Positions 41,761 through 50,668 of a stretch of 64,000 bases of DNA are shown here, in pieces. The notes beneath the pieces were generated by a model, which worked only from the letters and a program-made list of their open reading frames with translations, had not been told where the DNA came from and did not search any database. Source of the DNA: Maribacter arenosus (GTDB lineage Bacteria > Bacteroidota > Bacteroidia > Flavobacteriales > Flavobacteriaceae). The first letter of the stretch is position 1, and the number at the start of each line of letters is the position of its first letter. A program made the translations under genes and the position numbers. The stretch covers positions 186,001-250,000 of the forward strand of contig NZ_JABTCG010000001.1 in assembly GCF_014610845.1 (NCBI RefSeq). Direction: 5' to 3'.

Positions 41761-42770
41761 TATTTTAGGGTTATACCACTTCCTCCCAATGCCGGGTATT
41801 CCAGAGTGCCATCTTCATGAATATGAATGCCTTCTGCAATATCCTCCTTTAGGAGCATGGCACCATCCATATCAACATAATCCAATTGGGGAGCCAACTG
41901 GGCAATTGCAGAAATTCCGACTGTGGACTCCGTCATACACCCCACCATGACCTGGAGCCCTAATGATTTCGCCTCCTTGATCATTCGCAATGCGGGAGTC
42001 AAACCCCCACATTTGGTAAGTTTTATATTGATACCGTTAAAGTATAGTGCACATTTTTCAACATCGGATTCGACGATACAACTTTCATCGGCAATGACGG
42101 GTAAAATACAATCATGGGCAACCTTTTCCATACCCTCCCAATCATCTGCTTTTAGGGGTTGTTCCAAAAACTCAACACCCAGATCCTTGAGTTCTGGTGC
42201 ATTGGCAATAGTTTCCTTGGCCGACCATGCACAATTGGCATCTATTCTAAAAATGGCTTGGGTATGTTTACGTAATTCCCTAATAATGGGCAGGTCATTT
42301 TCGGTCCCTAATTTAATCTTGTAAATGGGCCATGGTCTTTCTTCCATTTTGGCCACCATTGTAGGGGTATCGGCCAACCCAATGGTATAGTTGGTGGTAG
42401 GGTAGTGGTCTAACGTTGTTCCCCAAATTTCATAAAGTGGTTTGCCCAACAATTTACCATATAGGTCGTGTGATGCCAAATCTAGCGCACAGATAGTAAA
42501 ATTAGTTAGTCCTTTTTGGACAAGGAATCGATGGAATGTTTCGGGGATGGTAAAATCAAAGGTTTCAATTTCTGTGGTAATGGCTTTAATCTCATTGATC
42601 ATACTTTCTACAGTGATTCCGTAGTAGGGATTTGAAGTGGCCTCCCCGTAACCCGTTTGTCCGTTCAAGGAGAGACTTACAATTAAGGTATCCTGAAAAT
42701 CATGCGATTCCCTGGATATACTAAAGGTATGTTTCAAGGCTAAGGTATATTTTTTTAAGCGTAACTGCAT
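41760..42770 (-). CDS. Dipeptide epimerase (L-Ala-D/L-Glu epimerase type)
   Basis: Enolase-superfamily enzyme of 336 residues epimerising the second residue of dipeptides such as L-Ala-D-Glu from peptidoglycan turnover. The catalytic pair Lys-x-Lys is in YKIKLGTEND, metal ligands are in FRIDANCAW, FLEQPL and ADESC, and the opposite-face Lys is in NIKLTKCGG. The C-terminal GCMTESTVGISA is typical of this branch. Other dipeptide specificities are possible. Translationally coupled to the aminotransferase downstream. Confidence 0.9.
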   Translation of the reverse strand: MQLRLKKYTLALKHTFSISRESHDFQDTLIVSLSLNGQTGYGEATSNPYYGITVESMINEIKAITTEIETFDFTIPETFHRFLVQKGLTNFTICALDLASHDLYGKLLGKPLYEIWGTTLDHYPTTNYTIGLADTPTMVAKMEERPWPIYKIKLGTENDLPIIRELRKHTQAIFRIDANCAWSAKETIANAPELKDLGVEFLEQPLKADDWEGMEKVAHDCILPVIADESCIVESDVEKCALYFNGINIKLTKCGGLTPALRMIKEAKSLGLQVMVGCMTESTVGISAIAQLAPQLDYVDMDGAMLLKEDIAEGIHIHEDGTLEYPALGGSGITLK

Positions 42771-42820
42771 GCTCTGATTGTTTGTACGAATATAGCTAAA
42801 CCCCGGATTATTAAAATGTA

Positions 42821-42847
42821 AAAACCACCGAAATTTCGGTGGTTTTT
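42821..42847 (-). terminator. Rho-independent terminator, probably bidirectional
   Basis: AAAACCACCGAAA and TTTCGGTGGTTTT form a near-perfect hairpin with flanking A and T runs. It lies between the dipeptide epimerase promoter region and the end of the head-GIN gene and would end the leftward head-GIN transcript. Confidence 0.8.
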
Positions 42848-42874
42848 ACTTTGTTTTATTTTTGGGATAACTAT

Positions 42875-43606
42875 TTAGTTTTTATGTACACTTCCCGATA
42901 CCGATTTCTTTTTCGTGACCTTGGCTTCACCGGAATATGAAATATTGCCGCCACTACTGGCATCGGCCGTTAAGTCATCGGAAACATTCACGGATACATT
43001 GCCTCCGCTGCTGGCGTCGGCACGACAAACTTTTGACATCAATTTTTTGGCATTGATATTCGCACCCGAGCTGGCATCGACATATACGGTTTGGGCATCA
43101 CCAGAAAGACTCAGATTAGCACCACTACTGGCGTCTATATCAACTTCATTTACATCCATTTCTATATTGATGTTGGCGCCACTGCTGGCGTCTATTTCCA
43201 ATTTATCGGACGTAACCCTGTTTTCAGTGCTTAAATGGGCTCCACTGGAACTCTTTAAACCAGTGATTTCGGGTAAGGTTACGAATATTTTCTTTGTAGC
43301 CCTACCTATATTCTCCTCGGCATGTATGCGTAATCTATCATTTTTGATATCGGTAGCAATTAGGTCTATGATGTTCTCATCCGCCTCAACGGTTATTTCG
43401 AAATCCTTGCCTTCTGTTACATAGACATCCAGACCTTCCGATGCCGAAACGACTGTAAACTCCCCTGTTATCTCCCTGGTTTCAGAAGTAACATTTCCAT
43501 TCCCTTTTTTGCCACTTCCGAAGTCTCCGAAGTTGATGTCAAATCCACAGGAAGTTAGGAATAGGGACAAAATCAATGCGATTGTAATTCTTACTAGTGT
43601 TGTCAT
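42875..43606 (-). CDS. Head-GIN (DUF2807) domain lipoprotein with repeated DASSGAN motifs
   Basis: 243 residues from ATG 43606, which gives a lipoprotein signal (ALILSLFLTSCGFD); the longer frame adds eleven residues in front. The mature protein has a short Gly-rich linker (GSGKKGNGN) and a right-handed beta-helix-like domain. In it the motif (V/I)DASSGAN(I/L) recurs every 16-18 residues, with variants SSGAHL, DASSGGNV and DASSGGNI. Found beside PspC/PadR genes in many Bacteroidota; thought to be an adhesion- or envelope-related domain, but the function is not known. It is the last gene of the PadR/PspC set, after a 135-bp gap. Confidence 0.88.
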   Translation of the reverse strand: MTTLVRITIALILSLFLTSCGFDINFGDFGSGKKGNGNVTSETREITGEFTVVSASEGLDVYVTEGKDFEITVEADENIIDLIATDIKNDRLRIHAEENIGRATKKIFVTLPEITGLKSSSGAHLSTENRVTSDKLEIDASSGANINIEMDVNEVDIDASSGANLSLSGDAQTVYVDASSGANINAKKLMSKVCRADASSGGNVSVNVSDDLTADASSGGNISYSGEAKVTKKKSVSGSVHKN

Positions 43607-43741
43607 GATTGTTTTTTTAGGTTTACCCATAAAGGGCAATATGATTGTTGTTAATTGATGAATAAACTTCGTATTTATTTTAAGGTTAATCTATAATAAT
43701 CGACCCAGTTGTCAAATCTTGTTACCGAACTGTAATACGGC

Positions 43742-45565
43742 CTAACTGTCTTTGTTCTTGATGACCACCCCATCCTCGTCGATATTCATTTTAAGGCCTT
43801 CACCTTGGTCGTTCAAATCGATGTTCAAGACCTCCCCGTCGTTACGATCATCGGCCTTTATCTTAACCCCATCTTCATTGATTTTCATTTTGAACGAATC
43901 CCCATTATCCTTAATGTCGATATCGATGCCCTTCTCATTGATGATTATACGGTCCTTGCCTTCTTCTTCAATAATCTCAGGGCAATCTTGACATTTTAGT
44001 TCGCCATCAGCTCCCATCGTCCATATATGATCAGGAACATCACACCGGCCCATATCCTGGTCGTTACTGAAGCTAATTGGAAGACAGTGATTGGTTTCAT
44101 TGGCAAACAGTATAGTTTTCCCTTCCGGAACATATAGTGTAATCCAGACTTCTTGATCCCTGAACTTATTTCGCATTGATGTGGTGAGGAAATCATCAAA
44201 GACGATTGAATTTCCTTCCACCGCATAAGCATATTCAATATTTTTGGCTATTTCCTTGGCTTCATTGAACGAGCTACCATTGGCATCCTTACGTATTTTG
44301 ATACGAACAATACTGTCTTTCGATTTTTTCAGGGAAAGACGAACATCATCGGACACCAAGATTTCCTCTCCATCATCGGTCGAAGTGACCATAACCCCAT
44401 CAATAGCCATATTTCTTCTTTTCTCGAAATATTCCGATGAATGCATACCGATCTGGAGGGTGTCATTAGGCACTTCGAAATTTATGGACTGCTCTACGGT
44501 AATACTATCGGAATATGCGTGTGCGGCAGCTTGGCGAAGTCCTAAGACCACTAAGGTAACCAATGAGATCAACCAAAGACCCAATAAGGAGAACTTAGCG
44601 ATATTACCAATAGATTTTAGGTTGTTCACTAAAATTTTAAGGCCTAGGTAGAGAACGAAAAAGAACGGGATACCTACCACAAAGAAGGCCAATAAGGAAA
44701 CAATCCATACAGGGGCACTCGTTGAGTTTACCATATTGTAAAAATCTATCCCAGGTATATGGATCACATCCAAGATACCAACTGTGAAAAGACCTACAAA
44801 TAAGCCTATCAAAGTGCCTGCACCTATTAAGATCAATAAAATACCTATGAATTTCCCTATAACTTTAAAGAGGAACATAATGATGTCGCCAATGGTGTCA
44901 AAAAAAGTTTTGCTACTGCTTTTGACCTTGTTTCCCACTTTTTCATAGTCCACACTTTTAACCCTATCAGCAACGTCATCAAACCCTTCTTTCACTTTAC
45001 GTTCTATGTTGCTGATATTCACGGGCTTTCCCGTCATATCCAATTTTTGGGAGGTTGTAACTGCTTCGGGTACCAGGATCCAAAGTAAGATGTAAGCGAT
45101 GAAACCGAATCCGGTGGTTACTGCTAAAAGAATGAATATGAGGCGAATCCATAGGGCATCTAGGCCTAGATAGTGTTCTAATCCGGCACAGACCCCACCG
45201 ATGTATTTATGCTCCATATCACGATATAGTTTTTTAACTCTACCTGAGGTAGTACTTGAGGCTTTGGATTTGCTTATCGGCTCGTCCTCAAAAATCTCCT
45301 CATCGATCATATAATCCTCTGGCTGTCCCATAACCGCAATAATCGCATCCACTTCTTTAAGTGTAATGACCTGGCGTTCATTTTCCAATTTTTCATAGAA
45401 AAGTTCGGCAATCCTGGCTTCGATATCGGCTTGTATTTCATCACTGCCCGGGGTATTGGCGAATGAACGTTTAATAGCTTCCAAATATCGGCGCATTTTG
45501 TTGTACGCTTCTTCATCCATATGAAAAAGCCTATTTGCGAGATTTATGTTTACTGTCTTGTTCAT
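43742..45565 (-). CDS. PspC-domain membrane protein
   Basis: 607 residues. The N-terminal region (about 1-90) is a helical HAAS-like domain with VITLKEVDAIIAVMGQPEDY. The PspC domain (about 108-170) has LYRDMEHKYIGGVCAGLEHYLGLDALWIRL followed by a helix. Three more helices follow around 230-350. The C-terminal half is soluble, with a repeating IDIKDNGDSFKMKINEDGVKI pattern that may be periplasmic. It overlaps neither neighbour but starts 2 nt after the PadR gene, which probably controls it. Likely senses or buffers envelope stress. Confidence 0.88.
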   Translation of the reverse strand: MNKTVNINLANRLFHMDEEAYNKMRRYLEAIKRSFANTPGSDEIQADIEARIAELFYEKLENERQVITLKEVDAIIAVMGQPEDYMIDEEIFEDEPISKSKASSTTSGRVKKLYRDMEHKYIGGVCAGLEHYLGLDALWIRLIFILLAVTTGFGFIAYILLWILVPEAVTTSQKLDMTGKPVNISNIERKVKEGFDDVADRVKSVDYEKVGNKVKSSSKTFFDTIGDIIMFLFKVIGKFIGILLILIGAGTLIGLFVGLFTVGILDVIHIPGIDFYNMVNSTSAPVWIVSLLAFFVVGIPFFFVLYLGLKILVNNLKSIGNIAKFSLLGLWLISLVTLVVLGLRQAAAHAYSDSITVEQSINFEVPNDTLQIGMHSSEYFEKRRNMAIDGVMVTSTDDGEEILVSDDVRLSLKKSKDSIVRIKIRKDANGSSFNEAKEIAKNIEYAYAVEGNSIVFDDFLTTSMRNKFRDQEVWITLYVPEGKTILFANETNHCLPISFSNDQDMGRCDVPDHIWTMGADGELKCQDCPEIIEEEGKDRIIINEKGIDIDIKDNGDSFKMKINEDGVKIKADDRNDGEVLNIDLNDQGEGLKMNIDEDGVVIKNKDS

Positions 45566-45567
45566 TA

Positions 45568-45903
45568 TTATTTGTTTTTTTTGTTGGTTACCACATTTGT
45601 GGCCATTCTTAATTCGTCCCAGGTAGTGTCGAGTTCCTTAAGGAACAATTTTCCCGTTTCGGTCAAGGTATAGTATTTTCTTGGAGGTCCGGAAGTTGAC
45701 TCTTCCCAACGATAATTGAGTAAGCCAGCATTCTTTAACCTTGTCAGAAGAGGATAAATAGTACCCTCAACGACCAGCATCTTAGCGTCTTTCAGGGTGC
45801 TTAGAATTTCGGAAGCATATTTGTCCTTTCCGTTAAGAATGGATAGTATGCAGTATTCCAAAACCCCCTTGCGCATTTGTGCTTTTGTGTTTTCTACATT
45901 CAT
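45568..45903 (-). CDS. PadR-family transcriptional regulator
   Basis: 111-residue winged-helix repressor. RKGVLEYCILSILNGKDKYASEILSTL is the recognisable start, VVEGTIYPLLTRLKNAGLL the recognition-helix region, and SGPPRKYYTLTETGKLFL the wing. It is followed after 2 nt by the PspC gene, the commonest arrangement of this pair in Bacteroidota. It likely represses its own operon; the inducing signal is not known. Confidence 0.92.
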   Translation of the reverse strand: MNVENTKAQMRKGVLEYCILSILNGKDKYASEILSTLKDAKMLVVEGTIYPLLTRLKNAGLLNYRWEESTSGPPRKYYTLTETGKLFLKELDTTWDELRMATNVVTNKKNK

Positions 45904-46088
45904 AATTTCATGATTCTATTAATTTAACTGTTCGCATAGTGCCGATGTTCATTTCGGCAATTTTCCTGTCCTAGACCCTATTCAATTCGCGACATTTGAT
46001 TAGGATGTACTGAAACAGGTTCAGGACAGGTTTTGATTGATGATTAAACTCCTACTTACTTTTTTTGGTACATCTTCTTCTTTATATT

Positions 46089-46544
46089 TTAATGTAGACT
46101 AATGATCCTACTCATTTGCCATTTGTTATCCTGATGGGTCCATACCCCAATAAATTTGCTAGGTTTTGGTATGGCGTCGGGTTCATGATTATTGTTGAAT
46201 TTATGAAGCCCTAACGCCACGGCACCATATCCTTTTATCTCATGCACTTCAAAGCTGCCTTCTACCAAAACACGGGTTACTTTGTTACAAATGTTTTTTT
46301 CTATACTCTCCAGAATTTCTTGCTTGGATGTGGCCAACCCTCCTTGATCATGATAGAATTCAATGTCTTCGGCCAAAATATCAGCTTGTGTATTCATATC
46401 GCAAGTATTGTAGGCCGTGAAATAGGTGGAGTCCATCGCTTTCAAAGTTTTGTATAGTTCAGAATCTTTGGATACCTGCGCCATTGACGGATTCATCGTT
46501 ACGACCAAACCCACAAAAAGTAATATGTTCCTGAATATTTTCAT
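46089..46544 (-). CDS. Exported NTF2-like (DUF4440/SnoaL) protein
   Basis: 151 residues with a signal peptide (about 1-22, ending SMAQ). The fold is a cone-shaped alpha+beta barrel: LKAMDSTYFTAYNTCDMNTQADILAEDIEFYHDQGG is the helix-strand start of DUF4440 proteins, and FIGVWTHQDNKWQMSRIISLH is the usual final strand pair. Such proteins often have ligand-binding or enzymatic pockets; the substrate is unknown. Starts at the stop of the DUF4870 gene (1-nt overlap), so the two are coupled. Confidence 0.8.
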   Translation of the reverse strand: MKIFRNILLFVGLVVTMNPSMAQVSKDSELYKTLKAMDSTYFTAYNTCDMNTQADILAEDIEFYHDQGGLATSKQEILESIEKNICNKVTRVLVEGSFEVHEIKGYGAVALGLHKFNNNHEPDAIPKPSKFIGVWTHQDNKWQMSRIISLH

Positions 46545-47026
46545 TATTTGATGAATTTAATAGTGAAAGGATAGCTAAAAGTCTGTCTCTCATTGGTTCG
46601 TATGGTGGCTAAAATGGTATACACCACATTTACGATAAAAAGTCCGCCTTGTAATAGTCCGGCAATACCTATTGGAAAAATCCAAAATCCGAAAGGAAAA
46701 TCATCAAAATCAAAATCGATATTAAAATTGTTATATCGATTCAGACCACTTAATCCAAAATGGCCGTGTTCAAAAATTTCCGGGATAAACCCAAGAAAGA
46801 AAGGAATGCTTACAATTCCCAAGATGATGGAATATAGGAGTATGCTAATTTGAAAGTTCAACGCTTGCTTTCCATTATAATCGACAAACTCATATTCTTT
46901 TTTATTAGCCGTCCATAAAACCAATGGAATTATGAAATTACCAAACGGAATAAAGAACTTACTAAAGGTCGAAGCATGAATGATTGCCGATAAATTTCGC
47001 TCGTGTTTTGATAAGGTGTCTGTCAT
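46544..47026 (-). CDS. DUF4870-domain membrane protein
   Basis: 160 residues with about three transmembrane helices. The start IIHASTFSKFFIPFGNFIIPLVLW and the motif FVDYNGKQALNFQISILLY are the recognised DUF4870 pattern. A Phe/Asp-rich loop (YNNFNIDFDFDDFPFGF) is unusual. DUF4870 genes often accompany PspC and PadR genes in this phylum, as here. Function unknown. Confidence 0.85.
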   Translation of the reverse strand: MTDTLSKHERNLSAIIHASTFSKFFIPFGNFIIPLVLWTANKKEYEFVDYNGKQALNFQISILLYSIILGIVSIPFFLGFIPEIFEHGHFGLSGLNRYNNFNIDFDFDDFPFGFWIFPIGIAGLLQGGLFIVNVVYTILATIRTNERQTFSYPFTIKFIK

Positions 47027-47159
47027 GGCCTATTAATTTCTTATACAAATATATATCTAAAAGAAGGTACTATGCAACACATAGTACTAATTATTAACAT
47101 ATATTTAACATTTAATACATCAACTATTTTACCTACTTTTAGGGAAATTTATAAGGTTT

Positions 47160-47615
47160 ATGGGCACTTCCGTACGAAAATTCAATACGTTCACTTTTTT
47201 CAAATTACCATCGGCATGGTGGTGTGGGGTACGATTAAAGTATATAGATAACCATAAAGCCATCGTTACAGTTCGCCATAAATGGTTCAATCAGAATCCT
47301 TTTAAGTCCATGTTTTGGGCTGTTCAGGGTATGGCTGCGGAGTTTAGTACCGGAACCATGGTCATCGATCAAATCAAAGCTAGTGGTAAGAACATCTCTA
47401 TGCTGGTTTTGAACAATACCGCCAATTTTTCAAAAAAAGCAACAGGCAAGATTACCTTCACCTGTGAAGATGGTCATTTAATAAAAAATGCTATTGACCA
47501 AACCATCGAAACTGGTGAAGGGCAAACGATCTGGATGAAATCGGTTGGGGTTAATGAAGATGGGGTAGTGGTTTCGACCTTTAGATTTGAATGGACGATT
47601 AAGTTGAAGGGATAA
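47160..47615 (+). CDS. DUF4442-domain protein (hot-dog fold)
   Basis: 151 residues. LPSAWWCGVRLKYIDNHKAIVTVRHKW and NPFKSMFWAVQGMAAEFSTG resemble the DUF4442 hot-dog fold thioesterase relatives. The lack of a clear catalytic Asp or Glu in the usual place means activity is uncertain. Divergent from the DUF4870 gene over 133 bp; followed after 114 bp by the AIM24 gene on the same strand. Confidence 0.8.
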   Translation: MGTSVRKFNTFTFFKLPSAWWCGVRLKYIDNHKAIVTVRHKWFNQNPFKSMFWAVQGMAAEFSTGTMVIDQIKASGKNISMLVLNNTANFSKKATGKITFTCEDGHLIKNAIDQTIETGEGQTIWMKSVGVNEDGVVVSTFRFEWTIKLKG

Positions 47616-47729
47616 GACTAACGGGAGAAGCTCTTATCGAGATGGGACTATCATAGGTGAAACAATTAATAATGTAACAATTACTTCGAATTTTCAACTA
47701 ATAATCAAAAACCATAAACTAGTTAAGAA

Positions 47730-48527
47730 ATGAATGCACACGAAATAGATTATCAAATTTACGGGGAAGAAATGCAGTATGTTGAAATTGAACTCGATCC
47801 ACAAGAGGCTGTTGTAGCCGAAGCCGGCAGTTTTATGATGATGGATTCCGACATAAAGATGGATACCATTTTTGGGGATGGATCCAATAAAGACAATAGC
47901 GTATTGGGCAAGATATTCTCCGCCGGGAAACGTATATTGACTGGGGAAGGCCTTTTTATGACCGCTTTTATGAATATGGGCCAAGGCAAGAAGCAGGTAA
48001 GTTTTGCCTCGCCTTATCCCGGGAAAATTTTACCCATTGATCTTTCTGAAAAAGATGGGAAATTCATATGCCAGAAAGATGCTTTCCTCTGTGCGGCCAA
48101 AGGGGTTTCCGTAGGCATTGAATTCTCAAAGAAATTAGGTAGGGGATTGTTCGGAGGAGAGGGCTTTATCATGCAAAAGCTCGAAGGTGACGGCTTGGCC
48201 TTCGTACACGCCGGTGGAACCTTGGCAGAAAAAGTCTTGGCCCCTGGTGAAGTCCTTAAGGTCGATACCGGATGTATTGTAGGCTTTACCAAAGATGTGG
48301 ATTATGATATTGAGTTTGTGGGGGGTATTAAAAATACGGTCTTTGGTGGAGAAGGATTATTTTTCGCAACCCTTCGAGGCCCGGGAACGGTTTACATACA
48401 GTCTTTGCCTTTCAGTAGGCTCGCTGGCAGGGTGTTGGCATCGATACCCAGAGGGGGCAAGGATAAGGGCGAAGGCAGTATTTTAGGAACTTTGGGTGAT
48501 ATTGTAGGGGGTGACAATCGGTTTTAG
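47730..48527 (+). CDS. AIM24/TIGR00266-family protein
   Basis: 265 residues, cytoplasmic beta-rich protein. It shows MQYVEIELDPQEAVVAEAGSFMMM near the N-terminus, SFASPYPGKILPIDLS, and the repeated Gly-rich strand motifs (LGRGLFGGEGFIMQKL, NTVFGGEGLFFATLRGPGTVYIQSLP) that define the AIM24 family. Known in bacteria and mitochondria; molecular function not established. Single gene with no obvious operon partner. Confidence 0.92.
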   Translation: MNAHEIDYQIYGEEMQYVEIELDPQEAVVAEAGSFMMMDSDIKMDTIFGDGSNKDNSVLGKIFSAGKRILTGEGLFMTAFMNMGQGKKQVSFASPYPGKILPIDLSEKDGKFICQKDAFLCAAKGVSVGIEFSKKLGRGLFGGEGFIMQKLEGDGLAFVHAGGTLAEKVLAPGEVLKVDTGCIVGFTKDVDYDIEFVGGIKNTVFGGEGLFFATLRGPGTVYIQSLPFSRLAGRVLASIPRGGKDKGEGSILGTLGDIVGGDNRF

Positions 48528-48674
48528 CCCAATTCTAAATCTCGTTTTTATCCGTGTTCTAGGTTTATATTAATAGTGTACACAACGAAAGAGGCTGTCT
48601 ATAAGGTCAAAACAATCCGTTATTATTAACGAAATGAATTAATACCTTGCATGCTTCCCAATAGTTAGTCTATT

Positions 48675-48702
48675 GCCTGCCCTCCCGACTGGCGGGTAAG
48701 GC
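48675..48702. repeat. Imperfect GC-rich palindrome (REP-like)
   Basis: A GC-rich dyad with GCCTGCCC at 48675-48682 and GGGTAAGGC at 48694-48702 flanking CCCGACTGGC stands out from the AT-rich flank. It resembles short GC-rich palindromic repeats (CTGCC-CGCCAGTCGGG-type) I know from flavobacterial genomes. Only one copy is seen in the window, in the 229-bp gap between two convergent genes. Confidence 0.5.
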
Positions 48703-48755
48703 TTCGTTTATTGAAAGGTCGTACGCCAGGGTTTTTTAAACGCTCCCCTTTTTTA

Positions 48756-50327
48756 CTACTTTAGTTCATCGGATGCCCGAAGTAACTGGGCACTCAAATC
48801 TGGAGTGTCCATATTCTTGTCCAACGGAAACATTGGACGTTTAATATGTTGGTATCCCAATCGCTCCAAATCCTGATCAACCCCACCTGGCGTCAACGCC
48901 ATGATCCAGTCGCCACGCATTTCATAGAGCTCTGGAACGAGATAACCAATTTTTACAACGACAAGGTCGGTTTCTTTCGGATTTAAATTCAAATCGGTGA
49001 AATCGGCTGTATGATGGTAGGGTTTTCTTTTTTTGGTAACGATAACATGTATGCTACCTATTTGCACCACCGCTTCAACCTCTGCATCTCGGTCACCTTC
49101 CTTAATTGCCGTAATAGTACCTGTTAGTTTTAGAGGAGGGGCAAAACGATCATCAACAATGGCTCCTGCCATCGCAGAAACTTTCCCGCCTACACCTACC
49201 TTTAATGCTTCTTCGATTAATTCTGGGCCAGGAATCGATGCATAGATCAAAGAAGGACCTTTTTCCGATTTAAACTCAGGACGGGATAAGAGTTCACGGA
49301 GTGTCCATGTCACATCACCTGCACCCCCAGCGGTCGGATTGTCTCCCATATCACTTATGATAAAAGGTTTTTTCTCACTTTTAAAGGCCTTTTTCAAACT
49401 CTCTTCTAAAGTGGCCACGGGTGCCACGAATTCAAATTCATTACGTACCTCCCAAAAAGCTTTCGCCAATTGTTCCGCTCCTGAGGTTACTTGGGCCTTA
49501 TCGTCACCAGTTACCATTACCACGGCGTGGTTTCGGGCCTCATCGGCCCAGGCATAACCGATCCAAATGGCTGCGTCGATGACTCCTTCCTGTGCTTCTA
49601 TGGAAGGTATCTGGGCATAAAGACTTTTACCAGGTTCTATACGCGTACTTGTTTTTTCTCCAGGTAATAGAATCGGAACAGGTATCCAAGCCTTGTACTT
49701 AGGCTTACCTTTCCCATTTTCCAATCGGTCCAATAAATTGGTAATCGCTCTGGCCTTTGATTCCAACGCATCTTCATGGGGGGCCATACGATAGCAGGTA
49801 ATTAAATCGCTATGTTCGGCCAAGGTCTTCGATACGTTTCCATGTAAATCCATTGATGTGGAAATCAATACTTTAGGACCAATAACTTCTCGAATACGTT
49901 TAATAAGGTCACCTTCTGCATCTTCTAATCCCACAACACTCATTGCACCATGGATATCAAAAAACAAACCGTCATACGGCCCATTTTCTTTGAGCATTTT
50001 CAAGGTTTTATCGACCATACTCTCATAAGCCTCCCTTGTTACTATTCCGCCTGGCAATGCTTTGCCCAATAGTGTTGGCACCCAATCGGCCCTTTTGCGA
50101 ATTTCGGTGCCTTCATCAAAAAATGGATAACGACCGAAAATGGAGTCACCAATCCGGGCATGAAAGGCTTCTTCATTGGTCTGGGCAGGTGAGAAGGTAC
50201 TCGATTCAATACCCAAACCGGCAATGGCCACGCGGGGTAGCTTGTTTTCATCTTTCCCTTTGGTATCAGGTTTACAATTGAGGACAAGAACTATTAAAAA
50301 CAGGAGGAATAGGTTAGATTTTTTCAC
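48756..50327 (-). CDS. M81-family metallopeptidase (MlrC-like), lipoprotein
   Basis: 523 residues. The start codon is GTG at 50327. It begins with a signal peptide and lipobox (LFLIVLVLNCKPD, Cys18), so it is exported and anchored, unlike cytoplasmic MlrC. The catalytic region has AGLGIESSTFSP, DGLFFDIHGAM and MDLHGNVS, plus YRMAPHEDALE and ISDMGDNPTAGGAGD, all MlrC-like. The family includes the microcystin linear-peptide hydrolase; the true substrates in this phylum are unknown. Monocistronic. Confidence 0.88.
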   Translation of the reverse strand: MKKSNLFLLFLIVLVLNCKPDTKGKDENKLPRVAIAGLGIESSTFSPAQTNEEAFHARIGDSIFGRYPFFDEGTEIRKRADWVPTLLGKALPGGIVTREAYESMVDKTLKMLKENGPYDGLFFDIHGAMSVVGLEDAEGDLIKRIREVIGPKVLISTSMDLHGNVSKTLAEHSDLITCYRMAPHEDALESKARAITNLLDRLENGKGKPKYKAWIPVPILLPGEKTSTRIEPGKSLYAQIPSIEAQEGVIDAAIWIGYAWADEARNHAVVMVTGDDKAQVTSGAEQLAKAFWEVRNEFEFVAPVATLEESLKKAFKSEKKPFIISDMGDNPTAGGAGDVTWTLRELLSRPEFKSEKGPSLIYASIPGPELIEEALKVGVGGKVSAMAGAIVDDRFAPPLKLTGTITAIKEGDRDAEVEAVVQIGSIHVIVTKKRKPYHHTADFTDLNLNPKETDLVVVKIGYLVPELYEMRGDWIMALTPGGVDQDLERLGYQHIKRPMFPLDKNMDTPDLSAQLLRASDELK

Positions 50328-50644
50328 GGTTTTGATTATTTAAGATCCAGTTTACATCCCTTGGAAAATTAGCGCGGTGATGTACCTAAAATCGCTTGGG
50401 TTTTAGGAGTCTAAAAGTAGTATTTAATTTTCATTTTCAAAGATCGATATTGATTTCTTTCTTTGCCGATGTACCGGAGAAATCCTATCTTCGGGCACTG
50501 TAGAGCATCCAGGAGACGTTGGGTGCATGAATAGTTACCCAATTTTATTTGCAAAACGGGTCATTAACGCACTTACGTTTGTAAAAGTCACTGGAATTAT
50601 CAGTTTTATCGTAAAGATCAGTACTAATTAAAATTCAAATTACC
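50328..50644. other. Intergenic region upstream of the Nudix gene
   Basis: 317 bp without a credible gene. It separates divergent genes and holds a small dyad TTGGGT/ACCCAA around 50520-50540 and a -7 element TACGTTTG at 50574-50581. A TTTG lies 22 nt before that element, which would make a near-complete promoter for the Nudix gene. Confidence 0.5.
50574..50581 (+). promoter_or_regulatory. Candidate promoter for the Nudix hydrolase
   Basis: TACGTTTG matches TAnnTTTG exactly; TTTG at 50548-50551 may be the -33 element at slightly long spacing. Leader of about 85 nt before ATG 50669. Confidence 0.45.
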
Positions 50645-50668
50645 TTGAAAAAAGGCAATATAAAGAAT

